A DNA stretch of 64,000 nucleotides from Pseudomonas iridis (lineage in GTDB: Bacteria; Pseudomonadota; Gammaproteobacteria; Pseudomonadales; Pseudomonadaceae): assembly GCF_017980685.1 (NCBI RefSeq), contig NZ_JACXXO010000005.1, forward strand, positions 124,001-188,000. Direction: 5' to 3'. Every line of letters begins with the position of its first letter. Position 1 is the first letter of the stretch. The notes beneath the pieces are model-generated. The model searched no databases. It was given only the letters and a program-made list of their open reading frames with translations, and had not been told where the DNA came from. Both the position numbers and the translations under genes were made by a program. Shown here one piece after another: positions 1-9,773 of the stretch.

Positions 1-828
1 CTGGACTCGATCTTTCTCGGCAACATCAACCTTGACCGGATCAAGGCCGATACCTGGACGTTCGACCTGACAGGCCGCTACAACTTCGACAATCGCTGGC
101 AGTTCGATTTGAACGTGCCCGTGGTGTACCGCGAGTCGACGTATCAGTCGGGCGGCGGCAACGAGGGTGCGGCCGGCGTCACCACCGAGGAAACCGTCAC
201 CAAGGATCCAACCATCGGCGACGTCAACTTCGGTATTGCGTACAAGTTCCTCGACGAGTCGGTCAACACGCCGGATGCGGTCGTCACCTTGCGGGTCAAG
301 GCGCCAACCGGCAAGGATCCGTTCGGGATCAAACTGCGCCAGACCGACGCCAACTCCAACCTGTTCGTACCTGACACCCTGCCGACCGGTAACGGCGTCT
401 GGTCGATCACACCGGGCATCTCGCTGGTCAAGACGTTTGACCCGGCCGTGCTGTTCGGCAGCCTGTCCTATACGCACAACCTCGAGGAGTCGTTCGACGA
501 TATCAGCTCCACCGTCAACCAGAAAAACCCGGGCAAGGTGAAGATTGGCGACAGCTTCCAGATCGGCGCGGGTATTGCCTTCGCACTGAACGAGAAGATG
601 AGTATGTCGTTCTCGGTATCCGACCTGGTGCAGCGCAAGAGCAAACTGAAGCAGGATGGCGGGGATTGGGAATCGGTGGTGTCCAGCGACGCCAACGCCG
701 GTTATTTCAACGTCGGCATGACCATTGCGGCCACCGACAACCTGACCATCGTGCCCAACTTGTCCATCGGCATTACCGAGGATGCGCCGGACTTTTCCTT
801 CAGCCTGAAATTCCCGTACTACTTCTAA
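1..828 (+). CDS. Outer-membrane beta-barrel transporter-like protein (5' truncated by window edge)
   Basis: The frame is open from base 1, so the start lies outside the window; 275 residues are visible. The sequence alternates short polar turns with amphipathic strands (for example [15 protein letters not shown] stretches near the end). It finishes in Phe-Pro-Tyr-Tyr-Phe, the aromatic C-terminal signature recognised by the BAM machinery, so an outer-membrane barrel is likely. The style resembles the 'meta-pathway of phenol degradation'/FapF-like transporter group, but I cannot assign a substrate. It converges on the sigma-54 activator at 919-2244 across a REP palindrome. A functional link to that regulator is only a positional suggestion. 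Confidence 0.75.
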   Translation: MDSIFLGNINLDRIKADTWTFDLTGRYNFDNRWQFDLNVPVVYRESTYQSGGGNEGAAGVTTEETVTKDPTIGDVNFGIAYKFLDESVNTPDAVVTLRVKAPTGKDPFGIKLRQTDANSNLFVPDTLPTGNGVWSITPGISLVKTFDPAVLFGSLSYTHNLEESFDDISSTVNQKNPGKVKIGDSFQIGAGIAFALNEKMSMSFSVSDLVQRKSKLKQDGGDWESVVSSDANAGYFNVGMTIAATDNLTIVPNLSIGITEDAPDFSFSLKFPYYF

Positions 829-840
829 AGCAACAGCAAA

Positions 841-901
841 GATCGCAGCCTGCGGCAGCTCCTACATAGATCTAATGTAGGAGCTGCCGCAGGCTGCGAT
901 C
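841..901. repeat. REP-type inverted repeat pair
   Basis: Two perfect 27-base arms (841-867 and 875-901) flank a 7-base loop. The arm carries the GGAGCTGCCGCAGGCTGCGATC motif family of Pseudomonas intergenic REP elements. It sits between the convergent stops at 828 and 919 and, with the following TTTT, could also act as a transcription terminator. Confidence 0.85.
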
Positions 902-918
902 TTTTGCTTTTGAGCGAT

Positions 919-2244
919 CTAACGAATCTGATGCTTGTGCAGCAGCCGATAAAACGTCGGCCGGGAAACGCCGAGCACTTTGGCCGCAACGCTGAGGTTA
1001 TCGCTGTGCCGGTTCAAGACGTCGCACAGGGCCTGGCGTTCGGCGCGGGTCTTGTAGTCTTCCAGGGTGCCCATGGGCGTGGCAATCGAATGCTGGCTGA
1101 TCAGCCCCAGATCCCGCGCTTCGATCTGCCGGCCTTCGGCCAAAACCAGGCCGCGACGCACGCGGTTGGCCAATTCACGCACATTGCCCGGCCAGTCGTG
1201 CTTGCCCATGGCAATCAACGCATCTTCGCTGAAGCTGCGCGGACGGCGGCCAGTTTCGTGGCTGTAGAAATGCGAGAAGTGGTTGGCCAGCATCGACAGA
1301 TCCCCATGCCGTTCGCGCAACGGCGCGGTGACGACTTGCAGCACGTTGAGCCGGTAATACAGGTCTTCCCGAAAGCGCTTCTTCTCGATTGCCGCCTCAA
1401 GGTCGACGTGGGTCGCCGCCAGCACGCGTACATCCACCGCAATAGGCTGACTGCCACCCACTCGTTCAATGTGCTTCTCCTGCAGAAACCGCAGCAGATT
1501 GGCTTGTAATTCCAGCGGCAGATCACCAATTTCATCCAGAAACAACGTACCGCCGTTGGCCGCTTCAATGCGCCCGACCTTGCGTTGATGAGCGCCGGTA
1601 AACGCACCTTTTTCGTGGCCAAACAGCTCAGACTGAATCAAATGCTCGGGAATCGCCCCACAATTGATCGCCACAAATGGCTTGCTGTGGCGTTGGGATT
1701 GGCGATGCAGCGTGCGCGCAACCAGCTCCTTGCCGGTGCCGCTTTCGCCACGGATCAACACCGGCGATTCAGTGGGCGCCAGTTTGCTCAGCAACTTGCG
1801 CAGTTCGCGGATCGGTTTGCTGTCGCCGAGCAGTTCATGTTCTGGCTGATCGACGTGGATCGTGCCCTGCCCGCGCAGCCGCGCCATGCCGAAGGCTCGG
1901 CCGAGGGTGACCTGCACCCGTGACACGTCGAACGGCAAGGTATGAAAATCGAAAAACCATTCGCAAACGAAGTCGCCAACGTTCTGCAATCGCAGAACTT
2001 CCTGATTGAGCACGGCGATCCACTCGGTGCCGCTGCGGCTGATCAGCTCTTTAACGGCTTCGGGTCGCTCCAGATGAAAAGGCTGCAAACGCAAGAGCCC
2101 GACATCACAGCTGCGGTCGGCAGCGTTTTCCAGGGTACAACTGTCGACATCCCACCCTACCGCGCGTAAACCCGGTAACAGGCGATGGCAGTCGTCGCAC
2201 GGATCGACCACCAATAAACGTCGTAACGCAGGCGCTTCGCTCAT
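919..2244 (-). CDS. VpsR-type sigma-54-dependent transcriptional activator
   Basis: The protein has 441 residues and three parts. Residues 1-120 are a degenerate receiver-like domain. Residues 135-370 are an AAA+ sigma-54 interaction domain with Walker A GESGTGKE (166-173), the sigma-54 contact loop GAFTGA (213-218) and Walker B around GGTLFLDE (231-238). The C-terminus is a Fis-type helix-turn-helix ending ...RPTFYRLLHKHQIR. Where a response regulator would carry its phospho-acceptor Asp after strand 3, this protein appears to have Arg52 (DVGLLRL). It is therefore probably not controlled by classical phosphorylation, and VpsR/FleQ-like ligand control is an alternative. An AAGGAA ribosome-binding site precedes ATG 2244. 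No partner kinase is nearby. Confidence 0.9.
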   Translation of the reverse strand: MSEAPALRRLLVVDPCDDCHRLLPGLRAVGWDVDSCTLENAADRSCDVGLLRLQPFHLERPEAVKELISRSGTEWIAVLNQEVLRLQNVGDFVCEWFFDFHTLPFDVSRVQVTLGRAFGMARLRGQGTIHVDQPEHELLGDSKPIRELRKLLSKLAPTESPVLIRGESGTGKELVARTLHRQSQRHSKPFVAINCGAIPEHLIQSELFGHEKGAFTGAHQRKVGRIEAANGGTLFLDEIGDLPLELQANLLRFLQEKHIERVGGSQPIAVDVRVLAATHVDLEAAIEKKRFREDLYYRLNVLQVVTAPLRERHGDLSMLANHFSHFYSHETGRRPRSFSEDALIAMGKHDWPGNVRELANRVRRGLVLAEGRQIEARDLGLISQHSIATPMGTLEDYKTRAERQALCDVLNRHSDNLSVAAKVLGVSRPTFYRLLHKHQIR

Positions 2245-2610
2245 GACTGTTCCTTGGCGCCAAATTTTAGGAAAAGGTTGAAAAAACAGTCATTTGGCAG
2301 ACCTGGCTGTAACACTAGCAAGATTTTGACAGCGCCTTGTATCGTTTGCTTATAGGTGTACAACCAAACTCGTTATAAGAACGTTAGTTGTTAGCGAGCT
2401 ATCGACTTATGTCTGTTTTTGACTCGCCGTGAACAAGCTTCGCCAAGCTTTCAAAACTGACTTAAAACCGGGTATATGAAAGAAAGTCGAAATTTCTTTG
2501 CCAAGAGTGTGACCTGCTCCCCGGTTGCGTGCATCAGTACAAGTAACCAGCCGAACGGTCAGCCCAACCGACGGCAAATCACTGATTGGGCACTATAGAG
2601 AGAAGACCCC
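2245..2610. other. Intergenic region between divergent genes
   Basis: A 366-base AT-richer gap holds the upstream regions of the sigma-54 activator (minus) and the 88-residue protein (plus). I see no open frame with coding character. It contains one sigma-70-like promoter candidate (annotated separately) and a weak AAAGAAA/TTTCTTT dyad near 2477-2497. A possible GG/GC pair near 2295-2306 has the wrong spacing for sigma-54. Confidence 0.5.
2326..2355 (+). promoter_or_regulatory. Candidate sigma-70 promoter (TTGACA-N18-TTATAG)
   Basis: TTGACA at 2326-2331 is a perfect -35 hexamer; TTATAG at 2350-2355 is an acceptable -10 with an 18-base spacer. If used, it would drive the gene at 2611 with a leader of roughly 250 bases. 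Inference from motif only. Confidence 0.35.
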
Positions 2611-2877
2611 ATGACCGCCCCGCTCCGTATCAACGAAGCACTTTTGATTGCCAACCACGCCTTCAAACCTTTCCAGTGCGTGGCCTGGGCACCGCAAGAC
2701 GGCAATGGCGAACTGAGCCTGACCGTTATCGACCGCACCAATTCCCACATCGGTCGCAAACAGATTCCCAGCAGTGCCTACTCCGATCCAGCACAACTTG
2801 AGCAACTGCTGCAGCAGGCGCGTGCGGAACTGAGCGAAGAAGGTTACGCGCTGCAATCCTGGTCGATGCCACACTGA
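2611..2877 (+). CDS. Conserved hypothetical protein (88 aa)
   Basis: A small soluble protein without signal peptide or membrane segment, rich in polar residues and ending with a helical stretch (residues 59-77). It starts at ATG 2611 after a purine-rich AGAGAGAAGA ribosome-binding region. It resembles the small uncharacterised proteins often seen in Pseudomonas chromosomes; I recognise no motif that assigns a function. The gene stands alone: divergent from the sigma-54 activator and closed by a hairpin at 2890-2913. Confidence 0.75.
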   Translation: MTAPLRINEALLIANHAFKPFQCVAWAPQDGNGELSLTVIDRTNSHIGRKQIPSSAYSDPAQLEQLLQQARAELSEEGYALQSWSMPH

Positions 2878-2889
2878 TAACCGGGTGAT

Positions 2890-2913
2890 GCGGATGACTT
2901 GCTGGTCATCCGC
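2890..2913 (+). terminator. Hairpin downstream of the 88-aa gene
   Basis: A perfect 9-base stem GCGGATGAC / GTCATCCGC with a 6-base loop lies 13 bases after the stop codon. The downstream tract is CT-rich rather than a pure T run, so termination strength is uncertain. Confidence 0.55.
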
Positions 2914-3158
2914 CCTCCTCTTGTTAGTTGCTGTTTCTGATTAGTCCTCGATACTTTTGTACAACTTTCGGCAATGCGCTCCAGCGTAATTGCTTGGCAC
3001 GCTTGCAATTGGTTCAAAAAGACACTGTTCTGGCACAGTGCGACCCTCCACCTGTTAGTTCTTACAGTTGTACTTCCCTCAGTTCAGGTTTTGAATGTTC
3101 CGCTCATGCAGTTACCAGCCGGTTTTCGGTGTTGGTCAACTCGCAAGGAGATGCGTGC

Positions 3159-4448
3159 ATGTCCACACTGAACGCCTTTGCGCTCCCAGCGTTATTGAAT
3201 GACGCGGGACAACTTGACCAGACCTTTGCCCACGGCGGCGTTGCTCAGGTGTATTTCGCCGGCAGTTTGTCCAGCCTGACCGAGGATGTCGCGCTCGATG
3301 CGCAGGGGCGGATTCTGGTGGCGGCGAAAGTCGGCGTTGCCGAAGGCAGCCGTTTCGGCCTCGCGCGGTTGCTCGCAGATGGTTCTGCGGATTTGTCCTT
3401 TGGCAATCAGGGCAGCGTGATTGACACGTTTACCCATGGTTTCGAAGCGATGGCCGGCAAAGTCCAGGCGCTTGCCGATGGGCGCATCCTGCTGGCCGGT
3501 TTGCACTATGAAAACAGCCATCGCACTTTGCCCGCCCTGGCCTTGTTCGATGCGCAAGGCAATCCGGATCAAACGTTCGGCGACAATGGCCGGCAAGTCG
3601 TGCGTCTGCCGGGCGACTTGTCCATGGGCACCCGCGATACCTGGCTCCCTCCCGGTGTACCCGGCGCCGAAGCCTGCGACTTCGCGGTTCAGGACGACGG
3701 GCATATTCTGCTGATCGCCAACCATCATTTCGAACTCGCCGATCACGCCGGCATGCTGATTCGTCTCAAACCCGATGGTTGCCTGGATGAGACTTTCAAC
3801 GGTCGCGGCTTCGTGATGATCCGCCATTTGCTGCTCAATACCTGGCTCAGCAGTCTGTTGTTGCAGGCCGACGGGCGGATCGTGGTCGGCGGATCGATCG
3901 ACTTTCCGCAGCAAGGTCTGTTGGCGCGGTACCTGCCCGAGGGTTGTCTTGATGAAAGCTTCGCGGTGGATGGTTTCATGGCGTTTACCGCCCAAGGCAA
4001 AAGTGCACTGGTCAGTCAGATCATTGAGTCCACCGAATCGCTGCACTGTTTCGGCAGCAGTCGCGACCCGATCCGCTGCCTGGCGCTCACCCTGCACCCC
4101 AATGGTCGCCCGGATTCGCACATCAACAATGGCCAGCCGCAACTGCTCGAAATCGGACCCAGCGGCTGCCAGTGGAGCGCCGCGCAGCGCATGGCAGACG
4201 GTCGGATGATTGCGGTGGGAGCAACCCTTGGCGGTGTCGAGGCAGACTTCATCGTCGCTCGTTATCGCACCGATGGCGGCCTCGACCCAAGCTTCGGTCA
4301 TGGCCGCGGCTGGCTACGCACACGCCTTGGCCGCAGCCTCGACACGGCCAACTCACTGGCCGTGCAAACAGACGGTTCAATCTTGGTCGGCGGCTATTCG
4401 CTGGATGGCAACTACCGGGCGATGGTTGCGCGGTATCTTAATCAATGA
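3159..4448 (+). CDS. Delta-60 repeat protein (predicted beta-propeller)
   Basis: A 429-residue protein built of repeats of about 60 residues. Each contains a 'DGRILV(A/G)G' strand and a 'G.LD.(T/S)F...G' turn, seen as LDQTFAHGG, ADLSFGNQG, PDQTFGDNG, LDETFNGRG, LDESFAVDG and LDPSFGHGR. This is the delta-60 repeat family, expected to fold as beta-propeller-like blades. The open frame extends upstream to 2928, but AAGGAG at 3145-3150 followed by ATG 3159 is the convincing start; the upstream extension has no coding character. There is no signal peptide, so the location is unclear. Function unknown. It is a single gene closed by a hairpin at 4467-4493. Confidence 0.85.
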   Translation: MSTLNAFALPALLNDAGQLDQTFAHGGVAQVYFAGSLSSLTEDVALDAQGRILVAAKVGVAEGSRFGLARLLADGSADLSFGNQGSVIDTFTHGFEAMAGKVQALADGRILLAGLHYENSHRTLPALALFDAQGNPDQTFGDNGRQVVRLPGDLSMGTRDTWLPPGVPGAEACDFAVQDDGHILLIANHHFELADHAGMLIRLKPDGCLDETFNGRGFVMIRHLLLNTWLSSLLLQADGRIVVGGSIDFPQQGLLARYLPEGCLDESFAVDGFMAFTAQGKSALVSQIIESTESLHCFGSSRDPIRCLALTLHPNGRPDSHINNGQPQLLEIGPSGCQWSAAQRMADGRMIAVGATLGGVEADFIVARYRTDGGLDPSFGHGRGWLRTRLGRSLDTANSLAVQTDGSILVGGYSLDGNYRAMVARYLNQ

Positions 4449-4466
4449 ATTTCCCCTGACACGATT

Positions 4467-4493
4467 ACGCCCCTTTAGGCGCTGCCGGGGCGT
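4467..4493 (+). terminator. Hairpin after the delta-60 repeat gene
   Basis: A 7-base stem ACGCCCC / GGGGCGT, followed by GTTT, lies about 20 bases after the stop at 4448. It is a plausible but weak intrinsic terminator. Confidence 0.5.
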
Positions 4494-4568
4494 GTTTCAG
4501 GCAGTTAGAACTTGAACTCGGCTGAAACATCCGGCAACTTGCGCGCTTCTGAATACAAGGAGCAACCG

Positions 4569-6071
4569 ATGTCCGGTTCAATCGCCCAGGCGCTCGCGCA
4601 CAACTTTCTCGGGCACTCGCCTCGTTGGTACAAGGCGACCATCGTCGGCTTCCTGATCCTCAATGCACTCGTGCTGTTCACCGTCGGCCCAGTCGCGGCG
4701 AGCTGGCTGTTGGTGATCGAGTTCATTTTCACCCTGGCCATGGCCCTCAAGTGCTATCCGCTGATGCCCGGTGGTTTGCTGTTGATCGAAGCCCTGCTGC
4801 TGAAGATGACCACGCCGCAGGCGCTCTACGATGAGCTGGTGCACAACTTCCCGGTGATTCTGCTGTTGATGTTCATGGTCGCCGGCATCTACTTCATGAA
4901 AGACCTGCTGCTATATCTGTTTTCGCGACTGCTGTTGGGCGTGCGCTCCAAAGCGATACTGTCGCTGATGTTCTGCTTTTTGTCGGCGTTTCTCTCGGCG
5001 TTCCTCGATGCCCTGACCGTAACCGCAGTGATCATCAGTGCAGCCGTAGGCTTTTACTCGGTCTACCATCGGGTGGCTTCGGGCAAGGATCCGCGCAAAG
5101 ACAGCGAATTCGGCAACGACCAACACCTGCCGACCCTGCACTATGACGACCTGGAACAATTTCGCTCGTTTCTGCGCAGCCTGTTGATGCACGGCGCGGT
5201 CGGTACAGCGCTTGGCGGCGTCTGTACGCTGGTGGGCGAGCCGCAGAACCTGCTGATCGGCCATGAAATGGGCTGGCATTTTGCGGAGTTCTTCCTGAAA
5301 GTCGCGCCGGTGTCCCTGCCGGTATTGGCTGCGGGCCTGGTGACCTGCGTGTTGCTGGAGAAACTGCGCTGGTTCGGTTACGGCACCCTGCTGCCGGACA
5401 ACGTGCGCGCCGTACTGGCCAACTACGCCGCCGAAGACAACGCCGAACGTACCGCGCGTCAACGCGCTGCGCTACTGGTGCAAGGCGCCGCCGCGCTGAT
5501 CCTGATTGGCTGCCTGGCCTTTCACGTGGCAGAGGTCGGCCTGATCGGTTTGATGGTGATTGTACTGATCACCACATTTACCGGGATCACCGACGAGCAT
5601 CGTCTGGGCAGTGCCTTCAAGGACGCCATGCCGTTCACTGCATTGCTGGTGGTGTTTTTTGCCGTGGTGGCAGTGATTCACGATCAACACCTGTTTGTGC
5701 CGCTGATTACGTGGGTACTGACGCTGCCGGTAGATCAACAACCGGGCATGTTGTTTATGGCCAACGGCCTGTTGTCGGCCATCAGCGACAACGTGTTTGT
5801 CGCAACCATCTACATCACCGAAGTGAAGCAGGCATTCCTCGCCGGCCAAATGAGCCGCGAGCATTTCGAGACGCTGGCGATTGCGATCAACACCGGCACC
5901 AACCTGCCAAGTGTGGCGACGCCAAATGGTCAGGCCGCGTTTCTGTTCCTGCTGACGTCGGCGATTGCGCCGCTGGTGCGCTTGTCTTACGGGCGGATGG
6001 TATGGATGGCGGTGCCTTACACCGTGGTGATGGGCCTGCTGGGCTGGTATGCCGTCAGTTACTGGCTCTGA
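4569..6071 (+). CDS. nhaB: Na+/H+ antiporter NhaB
   Basis: A 500-residue, strongly hydrophobic inner-membrane protein with about a dozen predicted membrane segments. It opens with the typical NhaB N-terminus ([16 protein letters not shown]) and carries family stretches such as [17 protein letters not shown] and [20 protein letters not shown]. NhaB exchanges sodium for protons and supports sodium and pH homeostasis. ATG 4569 is chosen over the longer frame at 4512 because AAGGAG (4557-4562) precedes it and 500 residues is the normal family length. It is monocistronic and followed by a REP pair. Confidence 0.95.
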   Translation: MSGSIAQALAHNFLGHSPRWYKATIVGFLILNALVLFTVGPVAASWLLVIEFIFTLAMALKCYPLMPGGLLLIEALLLKMTTPQALYDELVHNFPVILLLMFMVAGIYFMKDLLLYLFSRLLLGVRSKAILSLMFCFLSAFLSAFLDALTVTAVIISAAVGFYSVYHRVASGKDPRKDSEFGNDQHLPTLHYDDLEQFRSFLRSLLMHGAVGTALGGVCTLVGEPQNLLIGHEMGWHFAEFFLKVAPVSLPVLAAGLVTCVLLEKLRWFGYGTLLPDNVRAVLANYAAEDNAERTARQRAALLVQGAAALILIGCLAFHVAEVGLIGLMVIVLITTFTGITDEHRLGSAFKDAMPFTALLVVFFAVVAVIHDQHLFVPLITWVLTLPVDQQPGMLFMANGLLSAISDNVFVATIYITEVKQAFLAGQMSREHFETLAIAINTGTNLPSVATPNGQAAFLFLLTSAIAPLVRLSYGRMVWMAVPYTVVMGLLGWYAVSYWL

Positions 6072-6088
6072 TCAACACCGAATAAACC

Positions 6089-6178
6089 TGTGGGAGCGAG
6101 CCTGCTCGCGAAGAGGGAGAGTCGGACAACGGATTCGTTGATTGACACACCGTTTTCGCGAGCAGGCTCGCTCCCACA
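6089..6178. repeat. REP-type inverted repeat pair
   Basis: Arms of 24 bases (6089-6112 and 6155-6178) with the TGTGGGAGCGAGCCTGCTCGCG motif lie in opposite orientation, separated by about 42 bases. The element is between convergent nhaB and the HAD phosphatase gene. The same motif class recurs at 56177-56270. Confidence 0.9.
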
Positions 6179-6194
6179 TCGGGATCCGGTTGAG

Positions 6195-7004
6195 TCAGCG
6201 AGCAAGGATGTATTTCTCGATCGCCTGGGCCACGCCGTCCTCGGTGTTCGGCGCCGTCACCACGTCAGCCTGACGCTGCACCGCCTCTTCCGCCTGGCCC
6301 ATGGCAATCGACAACCCCGCGCAATGAAACATCGCCGGATCATTGCCGCCATCGCCAATTGCCGCTGTCTGCGCAAGAGACACACCCAGATGCGCAGCCA
6401 GTGTCGCCAGTGCCGTGCCCTTGTTCGCCTCCATCGCCGTGACGTCGAGGTACACCGGTTGTGAACGCGAGACTTGCGCCATACCGTTGACCTTGGGCAA
6501 CAGACGCGCTTCCAGCTCGATCAGAAACTCGGTGTTGTTACTGGTCGCAACGATCTTGTCGATGCGCTCCAGATACGGCTCAAAACTCTCCACCACCACC
6601 GGCGGATAACCGAGGCCATGCTGCTCGCGCGGCACCATCGGCCCGTTCGGGTCTTTGAGCAGCCAGTCACCGCCGCTGAACACCCAGACTTCAACATCAG
6701 GTTGATCGGCGAACGTCGCCAGTGCAATCAGTGCGGTCGTCGCCGGCAGGTAATGCGCCACCAGCAGACTGCCGTCCGGATTGACGATGGTGCCGCCATT
6801 GAACGCCGCCGTCGGCAGGTCGACGCCCAAGGCTTCGATCTGCTGCAGCATGGCTTTGGGTGGACGCCCCGTGGCGAGGCTGAACAGCACGCCCGCCTCG
6901 CGCAACGACCGGACAGCGTCGATGGTGCGCTGGCTCAGACTGTGATCGGGCAACAACAGCGTGCCGTCCATATCGCTCAGCAAAAAACGGACAGGCTCGC
7001 TCAT
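6195..7004 (-). CDS. Cof-type HAD-IIB family phosphatase
   Basis: A 269-residue cytoplasmic phosphatase. Motif I is DMDGT (nucleophile Asp near residue 11), motif II lies in LATGRPP, and the late motif is GDGGNDPAMF, as in Cof/YbiV sugar-phosphate phosphatases. Its start overlaps the zwf stop by 4 bases (ATGA-type joint), making it the last gene of the gnd-zwf operon. That suggests dephosphorylation of a hexose-phosphate or related metabolite, though HAD-IIB substrates cannot be read from sequence. The usual family length is about 270. Confidence 0.9.
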   Translation of the reverse strand: MSEPVRFLLSDMDGTLLLPDHSLSQRTIDAVRSLREAGVLFSLATGRPPKAMLQQIEALGVDLPTAAFNGGTIVNPDGSLLVAHYLPATTALIALATFADQPDVEVWVFSGGDWLLKDPNGPMVPREQHGLGYPPVVVESFEPYLERIDKIVATSNNTEFLIELEARLLPKVNGMAQVSRSQPVYLDVTAMEANKGTALATLAAHLGVSLAQTAAIGDGGNDPAMFHCAGLSIAMGQAEEAVQRQADVVTAPNTEDGVAQAIEKYILAR

Positions 7005-8524
7005 CCCAGACCATGCCAGACGCGGCCATCGCGAGTCAGTAGATCTTCGGCAGCCTGCGGGCCATCTTCACCGGCGGCATAGCTTTGCACTCTCGCATCC
7101 TGCTGCCAGGCGTCGAGGAACGGCTGCACGGCGCGCCAGCCATTCTCGATGTTGTCGGCGCGCTGGAACAGCGTCTGATCGCCAGTCAGGCAGTCGTAGA
7201 TGAGTGTTTCGTAGCCGGTCGACGGCTGCATCTCGAAGAAATCCTTGTAAGCGAATCCCAACTCGATGTTGGCCATGTTCAACGCCGGACCGGGACGTTT
7301 GGCCAGCAGATCGAACCACATGCCTTCGTTCGGCTGGATCTGGATGCGCAGGTAGGTCGGCTGTAACTCGTCCACTTCGGTGTCGCGAAACTGCGCATAA
7401 GGCGCCGGTTTGAAGCAGATAACGATTTCGGTGTCGCGCACGCTCATGCGCTTGCCGGTGCGCAGGTAGAACGGCACGCCGACCCAGCGCCAATTGTCGA
7501 TCATCACCTTGAGCGCGACGTAGGTTTCGGTGCTGCTGTCGGGTGCAACGTTGGCCTCTTCGCGATAACCGGCCAGTGGTTTACCGCCCACTTCGCCGGC
7601 GCTGTACTGCCCGCGTACCGAGTTGGCCCGCGCTTCTTCCACGGTCCATGGGCGAATGGCGCCGACCACCTTGGCCTTCTCGCCCCGCACCGCATCGGCG
7701 CCGAACGCCGCCGGAGGTTCCATGGCCACCATCGCCAGCAACTGGAACAGGTGATTAGGCACCATGTCACGCAGCGCGCCGGTGTGTTCGTAAAAACTGC
7801 CACGGGTTTCAACGCCAACGGTTTCCGCGGCGGTGATCTGTACGTGGTCGATGTAGTGATTGTTCCAGAATGCTTCGAACAGGCTGTTGGAGAACCGGCT
7901 GACCAGAATGTTCTGCACGGTTTCCTTGCCCAGGTAATGGTCGATCCGATAGATCTGCTTCTCGGACATCACCTTGAGCAAACAGGCATTCAGTGCTTCG
8001 GCAGTTTGCAGATCGGAGCCGAACGGCTTCTCGATCACCACCCTTCTGAACGCATCGGGGGTTTCCTCGAGCAAACCGGCGCTGCCGAGACGGCGCACCA
8101 CTTCGCTGAAGAAACGTGGCGCGGTGGCCAGATAAAACACCGCATTGCCGGTGCCGCTGTCGGCGATTTTCGCCGCCAGCGCGGAATAAGTGCTGTCGTC
8201 CAGGAAGTCGCCCTGGACGTAGCTGATACCTTTGGCGAGCTTGGCCCACAAGGCCGGATCAAGCATCTGATCGCCCTTGCCGACCTTCGCCGCCACTTCG
8301 GTGCGAATGAAGTCTTCGAGTTTTTGCGCGAAGGCTTCATCGGTAATGGCGTTGTGATCAACGCCGACGATCCGCAGACCCTCATCAAGCAGGCCGTCGC
8401 GACTCAGGTTGTACAGCGCGGGCATGAGCAAGCGCTTGACCAGGTCACCGTGGGCACCGAACAGGAACAGCGTGGTCGGTGGTGCGGGTTCTGCCTTGGA
8501 TTTTCTGCGGATCGTATGGGTCAT
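7001..8524 (-). CDS. zwf: Glucose-6-phosphate 1-dehydrogenase
   Basis: A 507-residue enzyme that oxidises glucose 6-phosphate to 6-phosphogluconolactone with reduction of NAD(P)+. Visible features are the N-terminal dinucleotide-binding segment [12 protein letters not shown] and the substrate/catalytic signature RIDHYLGKE. The open frame runs further upstream, but the start is ATG 8524: it overlaps the gnd stop as ATGA and gives the normal family length. It is the middle gene of gnd-zwf-cof. Pseudomonas carries several zwf copies; this one is paired with a short-type gnd rather than with pgl/eda. Confidence 0.95.
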   Translation of the reverse strand: MTHTIRRKSKAEPAPPTTLFLFGAHGDLVKRLLMPALYNLSRDGLLDEGLRIVGVDHNAITDEAFAQKLEDFIRTEVAAKVGKGDQMLDPALWAKLAKGISYVQGDFLDDSTYSALAAKIADSGTGNAVFYLATAPRFFSEVVRRLGSAGLLEETPDAFRRVVIEKPFGSDLQTAEALNACLLKVMSEKQIYRIDHYLGKETVQNILVSRFSNSLFEAFWNNHYIDHVQITAAETVGVETRGSFYEHTGALRDMVPNHLFQLLAMVAMEPPAAFGADAVRGEKAKVVGAIRPWTVEEARANSVRGQYSAGEVGGKPLAGYREEANVAPDSSTETYVALKVMIDNWRWVGVPFYLRTGKRMSVRDTEIVICFKPAPYAQFRDTEVDELQPTYLRIQIQPNEGMWFDLLAKRPGPALNMANIELGFAYKDFFEMQPSTGYETLIYDCLTGDQTLFQRADNIENGWRAVQPFLDAWQQDARVQSYAAGEDGPQAAEDLLTRDGRVWHGLG

Positions 8525-9501
8525 TTTTTCGCAGTCTCTACGTGGCCGCCGAAGCCGAAGCGCTGGGCCGAAAGAATCTTGTCGCCAAAAGTGCCCTGAC
8601 CGCGTGAGCGGTAGCGCGAGAACAGCGAGTTCGACAGCACCGGTACCGGCACCGCTTGTTCCATGGCGGCTTCGATGGTCCATTGACCTTCGCCACTGTC
8701 TGCCACCGAGCCGGAGAAACCGTCGAGTTTCGGGTCGCTGGCCAAGGCGTCGGCAGTCAGGTCGAGCAACCAGGACGACACCACGCTGCCACGACGCCAG
8801 ACTTCAGCGATGTCAGCCACGTTGAGATCAAAACGCTGATCTTCCGGCAGACGCTCGCTGGATTTGGTCTTGAGGATGTCGAAACCTTCGGCGAAGGCCG
8901 CCATCATTCCGTACTCGATGCCGTTGTGAATCATCTTCACAAAATGCCCGGCACCGGCGGGACCGGCGTGGATGTAACCGTGCTCGGCACGCGGGTCATC
9001 GGACTTGCGGTCCTTGGTGCGCGGAATATCGCCCATGCCCGGCGCCAATGCGGCAAACAGCGGGTCGAGACGTTTTACGGTCTCGGCATCGCCGCCGATC
9101 ATCATGCAGTAACCGCGCTCCAGGCCCCAGACGCCACCGGAGGTGCCGACGTCGATGTAGTGCAGGCCCTTCTCGGCCAGGGTTCTGGCGCGGCGGATGT
9201 CATCCTTATAGTTGGTGTTGCCACCGTCGATAATGGTGTCGCCAGCTTCCAGCAGGTTGCTCAGCGTTTCGATGGTGTCTTCGGTCGGCGCGCCGGCCGG
9301 CAGCATGACCCACACGGCCCGTGGTTTGGCCAGGCCTGCAACCAGTGCCGGCAAATCGGCAACGCCCGTGGAGCCCTCGGCGACCAGGTTATCGATGAAA
9401 GCGGTATTGCGGTCGAAAACAACGGTGGTGTGACCGTTGAGCATCAGACGCCGCGCAATGTTGCCGCCCATACGGCCCAGTCCAATAATCCCGAGTTGCA
9501 T
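8521..9501 (-). CDS. gnd: 6-phosphogluconate dehydrogenase, decarboxylating (short NAD-type)
   Basis: A 326-residue enzyme converting 6-phosphogluconate to ribulose 5-phosphate and CO2. It has the N-terminal Rossmann motif [13 protein letters not shown], the [12 protein letters not shown] substrate-binding segment and the HNGIEYGMM catalytic region. The length of about 330 residues places it in the short YqeC/GndA-like group, usually NAD-preferring, rather than the 470-residue NADP type. ATG 9501 is preceded by AAGGAG at good spacing, so the longer frame to 9696 is rejected. It is the first gene of the gnd-zwf-cof operon, which has overlapping joints. Confidence 0.92.
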   Translation of the reverse strand: MQLGIIGLGRMGGNIARRLMLNGHTTVVFDRNTAFIDNLVAEGSTGVADLPALVAGLAKPRAVWVMLPAGAPTEDTIETLSNLLEAGDTIIDGGNTNYKDDIRRARTLAEKGLHYIDVGTSGGVWGLERGYCMMIGGDAETVKRLDPLFAALAPGMGDIPRTKDRKSDDPRAEHGYIHAGPAGAGHFVKMIHNGIEYGMMAAFAEGFDILKTKSSERLPEDQRFDLNVADIAEVWRRGSVVSSWLLDLTADALASDPKLDGFSGSVADSGEGQWTIEAAMEQAVPVPVLSNSLFSRYRSRGQGTFGDKILSAQRFGFGGHVETAKK

Positions 9502-9773
9502 GTGCTGATGCTCCTTACTACAAATAATGTGTGTCAAAAGGTATAGCCCAACGCGACTAATGGAGGTTAGTCCAGAGCACCGGGATGAAGTTTCCGGGCA
9601 TTGTGCCCGATCCAGACTGATAACGCCCTCAAACCTGTCGAAGACACACCGACCATGAAAAATAAAAAAGTTCCATTCAGCGGCAAAAGAAAACAAAATT
9701 GCTGCCGATAGTAGGTCAGCACCTCAAAACGAGGGCTATTTACAGTTGAGACACACCATTTGCGAGGTGAGCA

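Noticed and set aside
841..903. REP palindromes considered as CRISPR repeats or rho-independent terminators only
   Set aside because: They are inverted pairs with no regular spacers, so not CRISPR; the conserved sequence in several places fits REP elements better than simple terminators.
2294..2306. Possible sigma-54 promoter (TTGGCAGACCTGGC) in the divergent gap
   Set aside because: GG and GC are separated by 8 bases rather than the required 10.
9502..9696. N-terminal extension of the gnd frame
   Set aside because: It lacks coding character, and ATG 9501 has an AAGGAG site and gives the normal N-terminus directly before the Rossmann motif.
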